Program-made: the position numbers and the translations under genes
Notes under the pieces: model-generated
The model's input: the letters and a program-made list of their open reading frames with translations, nothing else
The model's database searches: none
Told to the model about the DNA's origin: nothing
Shown: positions 36,198-37,339 of the stretch, one piece after another
Layout: each line of letters opens with the position of its first letter
Position numbering within the stretch: the stretch's first letter is position 1
DNA from: Acidobacteriota bacterium
GTDB taxonomy: Bacteria > Acidobacteriota > Terriglobia > Bryobacterales > Bryobacteraceae
DNA length: 37,339 bases
Direction: 5' to 3'
Assembly (NCBI GenBank): GCA_026394075.1
Contig: JAPKYX010000127.1
Coordinates: 28,518-65,856, forward strand

Positions 36198-37339
36198 ATG
36201 ACCTCGCTTGCCCAACCCTCCTCGCCGCCCCGTCTGGACCGCCAACTCGGCCTCTGGGATGCCACCTCCATCGTGGTGGGCATCATCCTCGGCGCGGGCA
36301 TTTTTGTGGTGCCCGGGTTGGTGGCGCGTAGCCTGCCTTCACCCACCTTGATCCTGGCCGCGTGGTTCTTCTCCGGTGTCTTGTCGTTGCTGGGCGCACT
36401 GGTCTTTAGCGAGCTGGGCGCGATGATGCCCGAGACCGGCGGCCACTACGTCTTTCTGCGCGAAGGTCTGGCACCGGTCGCCGGCTTCCTGTGCGGCTGG
36501 ACCTACTTTCTGATCATTCAGCCATCCGTCACGGCGTATCTCGCCACCAGCTTTTCCATCTACCTGGGATACTACATTCCGATCTCCGGCTGGGTGGCGA
36601 AAGCCATCTCCTTGGCTTTGATCTTCATTCTCTGCGGAGCCAACTATGTCGGCACGCGCTGGGGCGCTTCCGTGCAGAACTTCTTCACCGTGATGAAGCT
36701 GGCTGGCCTCGCGTTGCTGATCTGGAGCGCGCTGGCGGCTCCGAACCCGCAACCAATCATGGTCGCCCCACCCGCCTGGAGTATGTCGGCCTTTGGCGTG
36801 GCGATGATCGCCTGCCTGCTCTCCTATGACGGCTGGTCTTACCTGAGCTTCGTCGCGGGCGAAGTGCGCGAGCCACAGCGCAACCTGCTTCGCGCGGCTG
36901 CTCTGGGCTTGGCGATCTGCTGCGTGATCTACCTGCTGGTGAACATGGCTTATCTCCGCGTGCTGCCGATGGAGGAGTTCATCCGCGCGGAGCGGCCCGG
37001 CTCGATGGTGGCAGAGCGAGTCCTGGGCAAGTGGGGTGGCATGGTGGTGACGCTGACCATCTTGTGTTCCGTCATCGGCTCCACCAACGGCCAGATCATG
37101 GCCCCGGCGCGGATGTACTTCGCCCAGGCCGCCGACCGGCTCTTCTTCCCCGCCTTCGCCAAAGTCCACCCACGCTTCCGCACGCCATCGGTGGCGCTGC
37201 TGGGCGTCGGCTTCTGGTCGTCGATCCTGGTGCTGACCGGAGTCTGGGAAGCCTTGATCGATTACGCGCTGTTCGCCACCTGGGTCTTTGCCACGCTGGT
37301 GGGCGCCGCGCTGGTGGCCCTGCGCTTCAAGAAGCCGCA
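36198..37339 (+). CDS. APC-superfamily amino acid permease (3' truncated by window end)
   Basis: The frame is open from the ATG at 36198 to the window end (380 codons plus two bases), with no stop. The start LDRQLGLWDATSIVVGIILGAGIFVVPGLVA is the first APC helix with the conserved substrate-binding GxGIF-type motif. SELGAMMPETGGHYVFLREGLAPVAGFLCGW follows, as in LAT-type and related amino acid permeases. About ten membrane helices are visible, of the usual twelve. PARMYFAQAADRLFFPAFAKVHPRFRTPSVALL is the conserved cytoplasmic loop of the family. It imports or exchanges amino acids at the inner membrane. The start lies 18 bp from the divergent dehydrogenase start, so its promoter must overlap that gene. 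Confidence 0.93.
   Translation, partial: MTSLAQPSSPPRLDRQLGLWDATSIVVGIILGAGIFVVPGLVARSLPSPTLILAAWFFSGVLSLLGALVFSELGAMMPETGGHYVFLREGLAPVAGFLCGWTYFLIIQPSVTAYLATSFSIYLGYYIPISGWVAKAISLALIFILCGANYVGTRWGASVQNFFTVMKLAGLALLIWSALAAPNPQPIMVAPPAWSMSAFGVAMIACLLSYDGWSYLSFVAGEVREPQRNLLRAAALGLAICCVIYLLVNMAYLRVLPMEEFIRAERPGSMVAERVLGKWGGMVVTLTILCSVIGSTNGQIMAPARMYFAQAADRLFFPAFAKVHPRFRTPSVALLGVGFWSSILVLTGVWEALIDYALFATWVFATLVGAALVALRFKKP

Overview
The window is GC-rich (about 60% or more by eye), gene-dense bacterial DNA. It most resembles an Acidobacteriota genome of the Solibacter/Bryobacter type. The clues are two very large Oar-like TonB-dependent receptors with an N-terminal carboxypeptidase-regulatory domain, a DUF1549/DUF1553 plus DUF1501 pair, a secreted ceramidase-family protein, and many enzymes carrying twin-arginine-type leaders. 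This is an inference from gene content, because no rRNA or tRNA is present. No CRISPR array, insertion sequence, phage gene or attachment site was seen. No stretch longer than 300 bases lacks a gene; the largest gaps (about 190 and 235 bases) carry regulatory sequence.

Layout. Bases 1-951 hold the end of an HtrA-like PDZ protease and an overlapping LuxR-type regulator with a degenerate receiver. A Gfo/Idh/MocA oxidoreductase (962-2026, minus) is divergent from a TetR regulator (2148-2765). The TetR gene precedes a complete four-gene tripartite export operon (2957-7189): DevC-like permease, ATPase, HlyD-type adaptor and TolC-type channel. A strong promoter before this operon is overlapped by a 27-bp near-palindrome whose half-element recurs upstream of tetR. 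Bases 7244-11252 hold a glycosidase-like secreted protein, an amidohydrolase, a ROK sugar kinase and a ceramidase-family protein. The first giant TonB receptor (11267-14404) is followed by purA. A secreted methyltransferase-like protein and an FKBP isomerase lie on the minus strand (15804-17819). A compact MNT/HEPN type VII toxin-antitoxin pair follows (17929-18583), then two small secreted proteins of unknown function and a class I fumarase on the minus strand.

The most striking region is 21517-35076. Eight plus-strand genes with gaps of at most 10 bp or short overlaps run from the second TonB receptor through an NHL-repeat protein, a DUF1549/DUF1553 protein with a CxxCH motif, a DUF1501 protein, a formylglycine-generating-enzyme-like protein without the catalytic cysteines, a DapA-family aldolase/lyase, an ACS-type MFS sugar-acid transporter and an enolase-superfamily dehydratase. 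A GntR/FCD regulator and a second enolase-superfamily enzyme follow. The last three operon genes and their neighbours read as a sugar-acid route: inner-membrane uptake, dehydration to a 2-keto-3-deoxy acid, then aldol cleavage. The first five look like outer-membrane capture and periplasmic processing of a larger substrate. The window ends with a leader-bearing D-2-hydroxyacid dehydrogenase and the start of an APC amino acid permease.

Functions are assigned from recognised motifs and remembered family features, not from database searches. Substrates for the sugar-acid locus, the transporters and the glycosidase-like protein are not determined by the sequence.
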